From JACDER01 sp963842575 (GTDB taxonomy: Bacteria > Actinomycetota > Thermoleophilia > Gaiellales > Gaiellaceae), in contig CAWJGS010000004.1 of NCBI GenBank assembly GCA_963842575.1, positions 186,001 to 250,000 on the forward strand: a stretch of DNA of 64,000 nt, written 5' to 3'. This document shows, one piece after another, positions 1 to 11,792 of this stretch. The translations under genes were made by a program, and so were the position numbers. The stretch's first letter is position 1. Every line of letters starts with the position of its first letter. The notes beneath the pieces were generated by a model. That model made no database searches, was not told the DNA's origin, and saw only the letters and a program-made list of their open reading frames with translations.

Positions 1-1815
<1,815 letters not shown>

Positions 1816-1888
1816 CCCGCTGAATGGCCTCCTCTAGACGGAAAACGCTCCCGAAAACGCGTCGAGCCCGGCGGCCGATCTTCGTCGA

Positions 1889-3154
1889 TCAGATGCCGAG
1901 CTCTCGTCGAACGAGAGCGGAGATCGTACCACAGAGCCTGGCGGACTCCTCCTCCGTCTCGGCCTCGGCGAGCACGCGAATCACGGGCTCTGTGCCCGAG
2001 GGACGCACCAGAATCCGGCCTGTGTGGCCGAGCTCCTCGTTCAGGCGCTCGACCTCCACGGTGACGCTTACGGGCAGCTCCTTCGTGCGAACCGGCACGT
2101 TCTCCAGCACCTGCGGGTAGTGCTGCATGACCGACGCGGCCTCGGCCAGCGGCGTCCCGTCGAGGGCCCGGCAGAGGAGCAGTGCGCCGACCAGCCCGTC
2201 CCCGGTGACGTGGTCTTCCAGCCAGATGATGTGTCCGGACTGCTCGCCGCCGAGCTTGCCGCCCTCGCGCTGCAGGGCCTCCAGCACGTAGCGGTCGCCG
2301 ACGTCGGTCGTCACCACCCGCACGCCCCGTTCGGCCATCAGCTTGTGGAAGCCGAGGTTGGTCATCGACGTGACCGCGACGAGGTCGACGCCGAGATGGA
2401 GGGCCATGATCGCGAGAATCTCGTCACCGTCGACGGTCTTGCCCGAGGCGTCGACCGCGAGCATGCGGTCGCCGTCGCCGTCGAACGCGACGCCGAGGTC
2501 GAGACCGGCGCCGGTAACCGTCTGTTGCAACGTGGACAAGTCGGTCGCGCCGCAGCCCTGGTTGATGTTCGTCCCGTCGGGCTCCGCGCCGACGACCGTG
2601 AGATCGGCGCCGAGCCGTCGGAAGGCTTCCGGCGCGATCGTGGAGTACGCGCCGTTGGCGCAGTCGACGGCGATGCGCAGGCCGCCGAGATCTGCTCCGA
2701 AGTGCTCGAGGACGTGCTCGAGATAGCGCTCGGAGACGCCGTCGTCCCGCTCGACGATCCCGGTCACGATCGGCGGCTCGTCGAGGAAGCTCTCGATCTC
2801 CTCCTCGGCCGCGTCGGTGAGCTTCGCGCCGTCGCGGTCGAAGAGCTTGACGCCGTTGTACTCGGGCGGGTTGTGCGACGCGGACACGACGGCGCCGAGG
2901 TCGCGCGCAAAGAGAGCGACCGCAGGCGTGGGCAGCACTCCCGCGAGGACGGCGTCCCCTCCCGCCGACAGTATCCCGCGGGCGAGCGCCTCCTCCAGCT
3001 CCGGGCCGGAGCCCCGCGTGTCGCGACCCACGAGGACGGCCCCGCCGCCGGCCCAGATCGTCGCCGCGCGGCCTAGCTGCTCGACGAGCTCGGGGGTGAG
3101 ATCGCGTCCCACGACGCCGCGAATGCCGTCCGTTCCGAAGTAACGCCGGGTCAT
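1889..3154 (-). CDS. glmM: Phosphoglucosamine mutase
   Basis: Interconverts glucosamine-6-phosphate and glucosamine-1-phosphate in UDP-GlcNAc synthesis. The 421-residue protein has all alpha-D-phosphohexomutase signatures: N-terminal YFGTDGIRG, the phosphoserine loop SASHNP (residues 91-96, catalytic Ser93), metal-binding DGDGDR (225-230), sugar-binding GEQSGHII (303-310) and the phosphate loop RPSGTEP (384-390). It is slightly shorter than the usual ~445 residues, but no signature is missing. It lies just upstream of glmS on the same strand, so the two probably form a cell-wall precursor unit. The ATG start at 3154 places the conserved N-terminus correctly. Confidence 0.97.
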   Translation of the reverse strand: MTRRYFGTDGIRGVVGRDLTPELVEQLGRAATIWAGGGAVLVGRDTRGSGPELEEALARGILSAGGDAVLAGVLPTPAVALFARDLGAVVSASHNPPEYNGVKLFDRDGAKLTDAAEEEIESFLDEPPIVTGIVERDDGVSERYLEHVLEHFGADLGGLRIAVDCANGAYSTIAPEAFRRLGADLTVVGAEPDGTNINQGCGATDLSTLQQTVTGAGLDLGVAFDGDGDRMLAVDASGKTVDGDEILAIMALHLGVDLVAVTSMTNLGFHKLMAERGVRVVTTDVGDRYVLEALQREGGKLGGEQSGHIIWLEDHVTGDGLVGALLLCRALDGTPLAEAASVMQHYPQVLENVPVRTKELPVSVTVEVERLNEELGHTGRILVRPSGTEPVIRVLAEAETEEESARLCGTISALVRRELGI

Positions 3155-3196
3155 CGGGCGCGGAGCCTACTTGCTCCGATCTGTGATGCTCCCCAA

Positions 3197-3580
3197 GTGC
3201 GCGTCGACCCCCAGGAGCTGCGTTCGATCATCCGCACAGTTTCGAAAAGCCATCAACGCGAGAGCAGTGCCGAGCTCGGCGCGACGTACTACGACATCGA
3301 CAACGCGCTGGAGGAAGCCGGCTTTGCGCTGGACACGTTCGAGAAGACAGGTGAGCTCGAGGCGATGATCCTCTGCCTGTGCCGTCCGGAGCAGCCCGTC
3401 TCGGAGGTCGCCGAGGTCATCGAGCGGCTCGAAAGCGCCTGGATGGATGCCGCGGTCGGCGAAGAAGCCCATACGATCGAGGCCGGCGCGACGTCAGTCG
3501 CGCTCGAATTCATCGACCGCCGCGCGGAGAGGTTCTACACGGGTCGGATCGAGGCCCGAGTGCACGCCGAGGAGAATTAG
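3197..3580 (+). CDS. Hypothetical protein, 127 aa
   Basis: I do not recognise this protein. It starts with GTG and is acidic and balanced in composition, unlike the Arg/Ala-rich antisense shadows nearby, which argues that it is real. It has no signal peptide or membrane segment. It is predicted mainly helical, with an N-terminal half rich in Glu and Leu. It is a lone plus-strand gene between minus-strand glmM and rpsI, and it converges on rpsI with a 4-bp overlap of the two stop regions. No good Shine-Dalgarno precedes the GTG, so the start is uncertain or the mRNA is leaderless. Confidence 0.6.
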   Translation: MRVDPQELRSIIRTVSKSHQRESSAELGATYYDIDNALEEAGFALDTFEKTGELEAMILCLCRPEQPVSEVAEVIERLESAWMDAAVGEEAHTIEAGATSVALEFIDRRAERFYTGRIEARVHAEEN

Positions 3581-3984
3581 CGCTTCGAGAACTGCGGAGC
3601 CTTGCGCGCCTTGTGCAGGCCGGCCTTCTTGCGCTCCACGATGCGCGCGTCGCGCGTGAGGAAGCCGGCGCGCTTCAGCGGCACGCGCAGGTTCGGATCG
3701 GCCTCGACGAGCGCGCGCGCAATGCCGTGGCGAACGGCGCCCGCCTGCCCGCTCGGGCCGCTGCCGTGTACCCGCACGCGCAGGTCGTACGTCCCCTCCG
3801 CGTCGGCGATCCGGAGCGGCGCCATCACCATCTCGCGATGCGCCTGGCGGGGGAAGTAGTCCTCGATCGTCCGGCCGTTGAACCATGTCGCCCCGTCGCC
3901 CGGCCGCAGGATCACACGCGCGACCGCCGTCTTGCGCTTGCCGGTGCCCATGTACTGGGCGCGCTCTGTCTGAGAGGTGCTCAT
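3577..3984 (-). CDS. rpsI: 30S ribosomal protein S9
   Basis: Small-subunit ribosomal protein whose C-terminal tail reaches the P-site tRNA. The 135-residue sequence has the family core: GTGKRKTAVARV near residues 13-24, GSGPSGQAGAVRHGIARAL in the middle, and the basic C-terminus ending QFSKR, the standard S9 ending. It overlaps the upstream rplM by 4 bp (ATGA), the normal L13-S9 operon arrangement. Length and termini are as expected, so identification is secure. Confidence 0.98.
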   Translation of the reverse strand: MSTSQTERAQYMGTGKRKTAVARVILRPGDGATWFNGRTIEDYFPRQAHREMVMAPLRIADAEGTYDLRVRVHGSGPSGQAGAVRHGIARALVEADPNLRVPLKRAGFLTRDARIVERKKAGLHKARKAPQFSKR

Positions 3985-4421
3985 GAAAGTTCGAGTGGCT
4001 TCGGCGCCTGTGCCTCGTGAGGATGTTCCGGCCCTGCGTAGATCTTCAGCTTCAACAGCTGCTGGCGCGCGAGCCGGTTGCGGGGAAGCATCCCCTTCAC
4101 CGCCTTGCGCAGCACGTCGGTCGGCCGGCGCTCGAGCTGCTCCCGCAGCGTGCGCTCCTTCAGGCCTCCGGGATATCCGGAGTGCCGGTAGTACATCTTC
4201 TCGTCCATCTTGTTCCCCGTCACGGCGATCTTCTCCGCGTTCACGACGACGACGAAGTCACCGGTGTCGGTGTGCGGTGTGTACTGCGGCTTGTCCTTGC
4301 CGCGCAGCGTGTCGGCGATGCGCGTGGAGAGACGGCCCAGGGTCTTCCCCTCGGCGTCCACGACGTACCACTCGCGCGGCACCTCGCCGGTCTTTGCGTT
4401 CCACGTCTTTTGCATCAGCAC
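3981..4421 (-). CDS. rplM: 50S ribosomal protein L13
   Basis: Early-assembling large-subunit protein. The 146 residues begin MLMQKTWNAK and contain the diagnostic WYVVDAEGKTLGRLST, NAEKIAVTGNK, YYRHSGYPGGLKE and AVKGMLPRNRL blocks in order, as in all bacterial L13 proteins. It is the first gene of the rplM-rpsI pair and is translationally coupled to rpsI through an ATGA overlap. No regulatory leader is obvious in the 48 bp between it and the upstream uracil-DNA glycosylase gene. Confidence 0.98.
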   Translation of the reverse strand: MLMQKTWNAKTGEVPREWYVVDAEGKTLGRLSTRIADTLRGKDKPQYTPHTDTGDFVVVVNAEKIAVTGNKMDEKMYYRHSGYPGGLKERTLREQLERRPTDVLRKAVKGMLPRNRLARQQLLKLKIYAGPEHPHEAQAPKPLELS

Positions 4422-4469
4422 GCCTTCTGCATAGAAGCGGCGGACAAAGACGTCCGCCGGGGCGAAATG

Positions 4470-4964
4470 CTAGCAACAGAGCACGGCTTTCAGCTGTTCG
4501 CGAAACGGGAGAGCCCCGCCGTGGGAAGGGTGGCGGACGTAGGGCGCGCCGAGCGCCGATTCCGCGAGCCGGCCGACCGCGACCACGCGGCGACCAGCGG
4601 CGAGCCGCCGCGCGAAGGGAAGACCGTCCTCGACCTCCCGGCGGGAGGGCCGACGGTTGGTGCGCGCCGTTCCCGGATGCGTCGGTACGACGTTCCAGAG
4701 GAGGACCTGCTCCTCCACGCCAAGCTCGGCGAGAACGCGGTGGACGATCGTGGCGGTCGCCTCGGCCGGCCCCGCCCCGGTCAGCTGCCGCTCCGAGGTG
4801 AACGGAATGCCCGAGACGCGCGCGCCGCGGTAGCCCGGCGCTTCTCCGACGAGCAGGACCGGCGCCTCCTCGCGCGAGCCGAGATACTCCCGGAGCCGGC
4901 GCCGCCGAAGATTCGCCCCCGGCCCGTCGCGGTAGAAGTTGAACGTCGCCCCGATCTCCGCCAT
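4470..4964 (-). CDS. Uracil-DNA glycosylase superfamily protein
   Basis: Predicted base-excision repair enzyme removing uracil (or related lesions) from DNA. The motif GEAPGYRGARVSGIPFTSE matches the water-activating and pyrimidine-binding loop of the UDG superfamily (usual form GE.PG..E...G.PF.G). The C-terminal RHPSHGG matches the HP(S/A) leucine-loop motif. At about 164 residues it is compact, as in the single-domain actinobacterial UDG-like proteins. I chose the ATG at 4964 because GGAGGAG sits just upstream; an in-frame GTG at 5003 would add 13 residues. The assignment to a particular UDG family is not certain. Confidence 0.8.
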   Translation of the reverse strand: MAEIGATFNFYRDGPGANLRRRRLREYLGSREEAPVLLVGEAPGYRGARVSGIPFTSERQLTGAGPAEATATIVHRVLAELGVEEQVLLWNVVPTHPGTARTNRRPSRREVEDGLPFARRLAAGRRVVAVGRLAESALGAPYVRHPSHGGALPFREQLKAVLCC

Positions 4965-6546
4965 GACCAGCTCCTCCACAACATCCGCGATCACGCTCCG
5001 CACCCTGACAGACGGCGGTCAGCAGCCGCTGGAGATCGCGAACGAGGTCGCGACCTTTCTCGGCGCCGCCCAGCACACACTCGACCTCGCCCAGTACGAC
5101 TTCAATCTCGGGCCGGACACGGCGGCCGTCGTCGGCGACGCGATCCGCGACGCGGCCGCGCGCGGTGTCGCCGTTCGCATCGCCTACAACCTCGACCACC
5201 GGCTGCCGATCCCGGTGCCTCCACCGCCCGAGCCGGACGCGACGCTGATCGCTTCTTTCGGCGCGCCCTCGAAGGCGATCGCCGGCGTCCCCGACCTCAT
5301 GCACCACAAGTACGTGGTCCGTGACGGCGAGAGCGTCTGGACCGGCTCGCTGAACTGGACGGACGATTCGTGGTCGCGGCAGGAGAACGTCGTCGTGACG
5401 ATCCATTCGCCCGACCTCGCTTCGCGCTTCACCAAGGACTTCGAGCAGCTCTGGCACGCGGGGAATGTGGAGGAGACCGGCCGCGTCGACCCGTCCGCGA
5501 TCCACGTGGACGGCGTCGAGGTACGCGCGTGGTTCACGCCGACGTACGGCGAGGATCTCTCCCACCGCATCGCCAACGCGATCGGCCGCGCGCGACGGCG
5601 CGTCCGCATCTGCTCGCCGGTGCTGACCGCCGCGCCGGTGATCTCGACGCTGGCCCAGCGCATCTCGGACGGCGGGCTCGACGTCGCCGGATGCATCGAC
5701 TCGACCCAGATCAACGGCGTCTTCCACGACTGGCACCGCGACGGCAACGCGGCCTGGAAGATCCCGATCCTGGAACGCGTGCTGCGCGCGCCCTTCTCGG
5801 GGAAGCCGTCGCTTCCCTACGCGGCGCAGAGCGTCCACGACTTCATGCACGCGAAGGTCACCGTCGCGGACGACGTCGTCTTCACCGGCAGCTTCAACCT
5901 CTCGCACCGCGGCGAGAAGAACGCGGAAAACATGCTCGAGATCCACGACGCGGCGCTCGCCGAACGGCTCGCGCAGTTCGTGGACGAGGTGCGGGCACGT
6001 TACCCCCGCTTTACCACGGGGGAACCCGGGTTCCCCCGTGAGCCCCTCCTTAACACCTGGCGCGCCGAACGACGTCTTGGGCTGCGCTCGGGCGAAGCCC
6101 GGCTCCGCCCACCTGCTCCAGTTGAAGTCGGGGCGCCGAAGGGAGCGGCGCTAAGCCGGTTCGTCTTCGGTGGCTTCTTCGGCCTGCTCGCCGTGCTCGA
6201 CGATGTCTCCAGGCTGGAAGAGGATCCCTTTGAGCGTGTCGCGCCAGCGCGGGCTGCGGCGGAGGAGGAACTCCAGGTCCATCCCGAAGTGTTTGAACTC
6301 CTCACCCATCGCGTCCTCCATGATCGACCGCGCCTCCTCGTTCTTCTCGACGTCGAGGCGCTGGTGGTACCAGTTGATCGCCTCGGCCTCCTCGATCAGC
6401 GACGTGCAGATGCGGGCGAAGGTGCGCGCGTCGGCGGAGAGCTCGTCCGGCGGCTCGTGATACTGCTCGGTCGGCATGACCTGAACCCTATTCCCATTCG
6501 ATGGTGGACGGCGGCTTCGAGGAGATGTCGAGCGCGACGCGGTTGA
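4963..6546 (+). CDS. Phospholipase D-like protein with two HKD motifs; C-terminal extension doubtful
   Basis: The first ~350 residues form a two-domain phospholipase D superfamily protein. Each half has an HxK(x)4D catalytic motif: HHKYVVRD followed by GSLN, and HAKVTVAD followed by GSFN. The two HKD motifs build one active site for phosphodiester hydrolysis or transfer; the substrate (lipid or nucleic acid) cannot be told. No signal peptide is seen. Homology-like sequence ends near 6010. The frame then stays open through a perfect palindrome (6015-6040) and antisense to the ferritin-like gene until 6546, so the last ~170 residues are probably not real. A +2-frame stop occurs at 6041, so a small indel may have removed the true stop. 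The ATG start overlaps the divergent glycosylase start codon. Confidence 0.75.
   Translation: MTSSSTTSAITLRTLTDGGQQPLEIANEVATFLGAAQHTLDLAQYDFNLGPDTAAVVGDAIRDAAARGVAVRIAYNLDHRLPIPVPPPPEPDATLIASFGAPSKAIAGVPDLMHHKYVVRDGESVWTGSLNWTDDSWSRQENVVVTIHSPDLASRFTKDFEQLWHAGNVEETGRVDPSAIHVDGVEVRAWFTPTYGEDLSHRIANAIGRARRRVRICSPVLTAAPVISTLAQRISDGGLDVAGCIDSTQINGVFHDWHRDGNAAWKIPILERVLRAPFSGKPSLPYAAQSVHDFMHAKVTVADDVVFTGSFNLSHRGEKNAENMLEIHDAALAERLAQFVDEVRARYPRFTTGEPGFPREPLLNTWRAERRLGLRSGEARLRPPAPVEVGAPKGAALSRFVFGGFFGLLAVLDDVSRLEEDPFERVAPARAAAEEELQVHPEVFELLTHRVLHDRPRLLVLLDVEALVVPVDRLGLLDQRRADAGEGARVGGELVRRLVILLGRHDLNPIPIRWWTAASRRCRARRG
6015..6040. terminator. Perfect 26-bp palindrome, probable bidirectional terminator
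   Basis: Two 13-base arms, CACGGGGGAACCC and its exact complement, abut with no spacer. The element sits between the end of the phospholipase D domain and the convergent ferritin-like gene. A closely related hairpin lies at 15757-15782, also between convergent genes, which suggests a recurring terminator-like element. There is no U-tract, so the termination function is inferred from position and stem strength. Confidence 0.6.
6151..6477 (-). CDS. Encapsulated-ferritin-like (EncFtn family) protein
   Basis: Short 108-residue ferritin-like protein. Its helix 1 motif EEAEAINWYHQR (residues 29-40) and helix 2 motif EEFKHFGMDLEFL (59-71) align with the metal-binding motifs of encapsulated ferritins such as Rhodospirillum rubrum EncFtn (EELEAVDWYDQR and EEKEHAAMTLEWL). 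Glu30, Glu60 and His63 would be the iron ligands of the intersubunit ferroxidase centre. EncFtn oxidises Fe(II) and normally works inside an encapsulin shell. No shell gene lies in the window, and the C-terminus (EATEDEPA) lacks an obvious encapsulin-targeting peptide. It lies 10 bp downstream of guaA on the same strand, so it may be co-transcribed with it. Confidence 0.85.
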   Translation of the reverse strand: MPTEQYHEPPDELSADARTFARICTSLIEEAEAINWYHQRLDVEKNEEARSIMEDAMGEEFKHFGMDLEFLLRRSPRWRDTLKGILFQPGDIVEHGEQAEEATEDEPA

Positions 6547-8058
6547 CCCCGGGGATCTCGTTGATGATCCGGCTGGAGATCGTCTCGAGGAGGTCGTAGG
6601 GCAGCCGGGCCCAGTCGGCGGTCATCGCGTCCTCTGAGGTGACCGCCCGGATCACGATCGGGTAGGCGTACGTGCGCTCGTCGCCCTGGACGCCGACGGA
6701 GCGGATCGCCGGCAGCACGGCGAAGCTCTGCCACAGGTCGCGGTACAGGCCGGCGCGGCGCACCTCCTCCTGCAGGATCGAGTCCGCCTCGCGCAGGATC
6801 TCGAGCCGCTCGTGCGTGACCTCGCCGATGATGCGAATTGCCAGGCCGGGACCGGGGAAGGGCTGGCGCCAGACCATCCGCTCGGGCAGTCCCAGCTCGG
6901 CGCCGACTCGGCGCACCTCGTCCTTGAACAGCAATCGCAGCGGCTCGACGAGCTCCATCTCCATGTCCTCGGGCAACCCGCCGACGTTGTGGTGGGACTT
7001 GATCGTGGCCGCGTTCTCGCTGCCGCCCGACTCGATGACGTCCGAGTAGAGCGTTCCCTGGACGAGGTACCGGATCTTGCCGAGCTTGGCCGCCTCTTCC
7101 TCGAAGACGCGGATGAACTCCTCGCCGATGCGGCGGCGCTTCTCCTCTGGGTCGGTGACGCCCTCGAGCCGCGCGAGAAACCGCTCCTCGGCGTCGACGT
7201 GGACGAGCGGTACGTGGAAGTGTCCGCGGAACGTCTCCACCACCTGCGCGGCCTCGTCCTTGCGCAGGAGGCCGTGGTCGACGAAGACGCACGTGAGCTG
7301 GTCTCCGACCGCCTTGTGCACGAGCAGCGCGGCGACGGCCGAGTCGACGCCGCCCGACAGCCCGCAGATGACGCTCTCGCGGCCAACCTGGGCGCGAATC
7401 CGCTCGACCTGCTCCTCGATCACGGCCGCCGCCGTCCAGGTCGCCGGCGCGTCGGCGATGCCGTAGAGGAAGTTCTTGAGGATGTCCTGGCCGTGCGGCG
7501 TGTGCACGACCTCGGGGTGGAACTGGACGCCGTAGAGGTTGCGCTCCGGCGCCTCGAAGGCGGCCACCGGCGTCGACGGGGACGCCGCGACGACCTGCGC
7601 GCCGTCGGGCGCCTGCGTGACCGTGTCGCGGTGGCTCATCCACACGGTCTGCTCGTCGGGAGTCCCCTCGAACAGTCGCCCGCCCTCCGCCTCGAGCGGC
7701 GTTTTTCCGAACTCCGAGACGCCCGTGCGGTCGACCGCCCCGCCGAGCTCGAGCGCCATCAACTGGGCGCCGTAGCAGATGCCGAGCGTGGGGACGCCGA
7801 GCTCGAACAGCTTGGGGTCGACGTGCGGCGCGCCTGCCGCGTAGACGGAGGCCGGCCCGCCGCTCAGGATGAGCGCGAGCGGGTTCCGCGCGCGAATCCG
7901 CTCCGCCGAGATGTCATGCGCGACGAGCTCGGAGTAGACGCGGCACTCGCGCACGCGGCGCGCGATCAGCTGCGAGTACTGGCCGCCGAGGTCGACGACG
8001 AGGACCGGGCGCTCCTCCGCCGCGGCTTCCTCCAGCGGCAGCGGGACGACCTGGCCCA

Positions 8059-8059
<1 letters not shown>
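6488..8059 (-). CDS. guaA: GMP synthase (glutamine-hydrolysing)
   Basis: Converts XMP to GMP with glutamine and ATP. The 523-residue protein has an N-terminal class I glutamine amidotransferase domain (nucleophile Cys95 in GICYGAQ, His181 and Glu183 in QFHPEV), an ATP pyrophosphatase domain with the P-loop SGGVDS (235-240), and the GMP synthase dimerisation domain ending KPPSTIEWE. The start ATG overlaps the guaB stop by one base (TGATG), so the two guanine-synthesis enzymes are translationally coupled. The same frame stays open upstream inside guaB, but that part shows no homology and is not coding. Confidence 0.98.
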
Positions 8060-9570
<1,511 letters not shown>

Positions 9571-9670
9571 GGCTCGCCCCCTTTAACGCGCAAGACCCAG
9601 GCGCACACATCCGCCCGGGTCGCTGAACTTCTTTCTGTCTCGCCTCTCAACTTCCGACGATCCTAGCAAG

Positions 9671-10627
9671 TCAGCCAGACGCAACCGGATCGAGCGTGCG
9701 CACGTCGACCTCGGAGGCGAGGCGCGATGCCTGCCGTGGATCGAAGCGGCCGGCGCCGACCTCGAGCGTCGCGGCCGTCCCGGCGGCGACCGCGCTCCGC
9801 AAGGCGTCCTCGGTGGGCCGGCCGGCGGCGAGCGCGGCGATGAAGCCCGCAAGGAGGACGTCGCCGGCGCCGACAGGCGAGATCGTGTCCACGAGCGCGG
9901 CGCTCGCGTGGTAGGCGGTCTTGTGCCGGTTCTCGCGCAGCAGTGCGTAGCAGCCGGACTCCTGGGTGACGAGGACGTTGCGCGCCCCGAGCTCCGCGAT
10001 CTCGTCCAGCGCGAACACGAAGTCCTCCTTCTCGACGAGCTCCTGGCCGACGAGGTCCTCGGCCTCGCCCTGGTTCGGAGAGACGAGGTACGGATCCGCC
10101 TCGATCCCGCGCCGCAGCGGCTCTCCCTCCGTGTCGAGGACGCTGCGCACGCCGTGCCGGTTGAGGTCGCGGATCGCCTCTGCGTAGAAACTCTCCTCCA
10201 CGCCGCGAGGCAGCGTGCCGGCGAAGACGACGAAGTCGGCGCCGCGCGCGTGGTAGTGCAGCTTTTCCAGCAGCGTCTCGAGCTCCTCGCGCGTCACGTG
10301 CGGGCCCCACTCGTTGATCTCGGTGAAGGTGCCGGCGGTCGGGTCGACGACGGCGCTGGACGTGCGCGACTCCTCCTCGATGCGGACGAAGTCATTGAGG
10401 ATCGCCTCCGCGGAGAGCTCCTCCAGGATGCGCTGGCCCGTCCGGCCGCCGACGAGCCCAGTCGCGACGACGGGCACGTCGAGGAGCTTGAGGGCCCGTG
10501 CGATGTTGATCCCCTTCCCGCCCGCCAGCGTCAGGGCCTGGCTCGCGCGATGCCGGTGGCCGAGCTGGAAGTTCGGCACCGTCAGGGTGCGGTCGATGGC
10601 GGCGTTGAGGGTGACGGTGACGATCAC
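9671..10627 (-). CDS. PfkB-family sugar kinase (1-phosphofructokinase / tagatose-6-phosphate kinase type)
   Basis: Ribokinase-superfamily kinase of about 318 residues. It shows the N-terminal TVTLNAAIDRTLTV, the substrate and ATP motifs GGKGINIARAL and SPVGAGDVLLAGF (the GAGD anion hole with catalytic Asp), and a central SPNQGEAEDL. These fit the FruK/LacC subgroup, which phosphorylates fructose-1-phosphate or tagatose-6-phosphate. No PTS gene is adjacent, so the substrate is open. The GTG at 10627 overlaps the preceding carboxypeptidase stop by 4 bp (GTGA) and fits the conserved N-terminus; an ATG at 10645 would overlap more deeply. Confidence 0.85.
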   Translation of the reverse strand: MIVTVTLNAAIDRTLTVPNFQLGHRHRASQALTLAGGKGINIARALKLLDVPVVATGLVGGRTGQRILEELSAEAILNDFVRIEEESRTSSAVVDPTAGTFTEINEWGPHVTREELETLLEKLHYHARGADFVVFAGTLPRGVEESFYAEAIRDLNRHGVRSVLDTEGEPLRRGIEADPYLVSPNQGEAEDLVGQELVEKEDFVFALDEIAELGARNVLVTQESGCYALLRENRHKTAYHASAALVDTISPVGAGDVLLAGFIAALAAGRPTEDALRSAVAAGTAATLEVGAGRFDPRQASRLASEVDVRTLDPVASG

Positions 10628-11781
10628 GTGGCCTCCCGGTGACATTTGCCAGTCTCACAGATCCATCCGAACAGGTTGGAGAAGGTCCGCCCGACGTACC
10701 AGCCGGCGCGGCTTGCGAGGCCTGGCGCGGAGACCGCGCGGGCGGTCACCAGTGGACGCGCGCCGACGAGGCGGCCGCCGGAGTAGATCCGGACCTGGCC
10801 GACCGACTGGCCGCGCCGCGCCGGCAGATCGAGGGCGTGCGGGACGACCACCTTCTCGACGACCGGTCGCCCGACGCGGACGGGCCGGACGAGCGAGCGC
10901 GGAGCGACGAGGTCGACGGAGCCGCGCCCGAACCCGGTGGCAGCCTGGGCGTAGGCGCCTCCGGTCGAGATGAGAGTCGCGCGCCGGTACTGGGAAAGTC
11001 CCCAGGTGAGAAGCGAAGCGAGGTCGGCGTTCCGCTGCTCCTCCGTCGGCGAGCCGAGGATCGTCGCGTAGACGGTCACACCGTCCCGGCGGGCGGCGGC
11101 GACCTCCGACCAGCCGGCGAGATCCGTGTGACCTGTCTTCACTCCGAACAACCCGGGATACGAGTAGAGCAGCGTGTTGCGCGTGTAGATCGTCCGGCCA
11201 CCCTCGATGTTCGCGGTCGTGTCGCGCACGATCCGGCGGACGACGGGACGGCGCATCAGGATGCGGGCGAGCTTGGTCACGTCGCGTGCGCTGGAGACGT
11301 GACCGGGAGCGTCCAGCCCGTCCGGCCGTACGAAGTGGGTGTCCCGAAGGCGGAGCTCCCGCGCCTTCGCGTTCATCATCGCGACGAAGCGCGCCTGGCT
11401 CCCGTGGCCCACGTAGTACGCGAGCGTGTCGGCTGCGTCGTTTGCGCTGGGGATGAGCGCCGCTTCGATCAGGTCGCGCACGGATATGTGCTCCCCTGCG
11501 CGCAGGAAGATGGTCGACTCGCCGATGGTGGTGACCTCCTCGGGAACGGTGACCAGCGCGTCCAGCTTCGCGTGCTCGAGCGTGACGAGCACCGTCATCA
11601 TCTTCGTGATGCTGGCGATCGCGCGCCGCTGCCCGGCGTCCTGGGATGCGAGGACCTCGCCGGTCGCGCCGTTCTCGACGATGTAGGCCGCCGCCCGGAC
11701 GGGCGGAGGGCCGGCGAGTGCCGAGGAGGTAACGACTAGGGCGGAAGCTGCGGCGGCGAGGAGCGCCTTGAGAGGCCTCAC
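10624..11781 (-). CDS. D-alanyl-D-alanine carboxypeptidase, peptidase S11 (PBP5-type)
   Basis: Exported penicillin-binding protein that trims the terminal D-Ala from peptidoglycan stem peptides. A signal peptide covers residues 1-23 (MRPLKALLAAAASALVV, then ALAG). The three active-site motifs are present in order: SITK (57-60, nucleophile Ser57), SAN (112-114) and KTG (215-217). A C-terminal ~130-residue region resembles the PBP5 beta domain. There is no clear C-terminal amphipathic anchor, so attachment is uncertain. It overlaps the downstream sugar kinase gene by GTGA and follows a LysM-domain protein gene, consistent with a cell-envelope role. Confidence 0.93.
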   Translation of the reverse strand: MRPLKALLAAAASALVVTSSALAGPPPVRAAAYIVENGATGEVLASQDAGQRRAIASITKMMTVLVTLEHAKLDALVTVPEEVTTIGESTIFLRAGEHISVRDLIEAALIPSANDAADTLAYYVGHGSQARFVAMMNAKARELRLRDTHFVRPDGLDAPGHVSSARDVTKLARILMRRPVVRRIVRDTTANIEGGRTIYTRNTLLYSYPGLFGVKTGHTDLAGWSEVAAARRDGVTVYATILGSPTEEQRNADLASLLTWGLSQYRRATLISTGGAYAQAATGFGRGSVDLVAPRSLVRPVRVGRPVVEKVVVPHALDLPARRGQSVGQVRIYSGGRLVGARPLVTARAVSAPGLASRAGWYVGRTFSNLFGWICETGKCHREAT

Positions 11782-11792
11782 GTGCGGTGATG

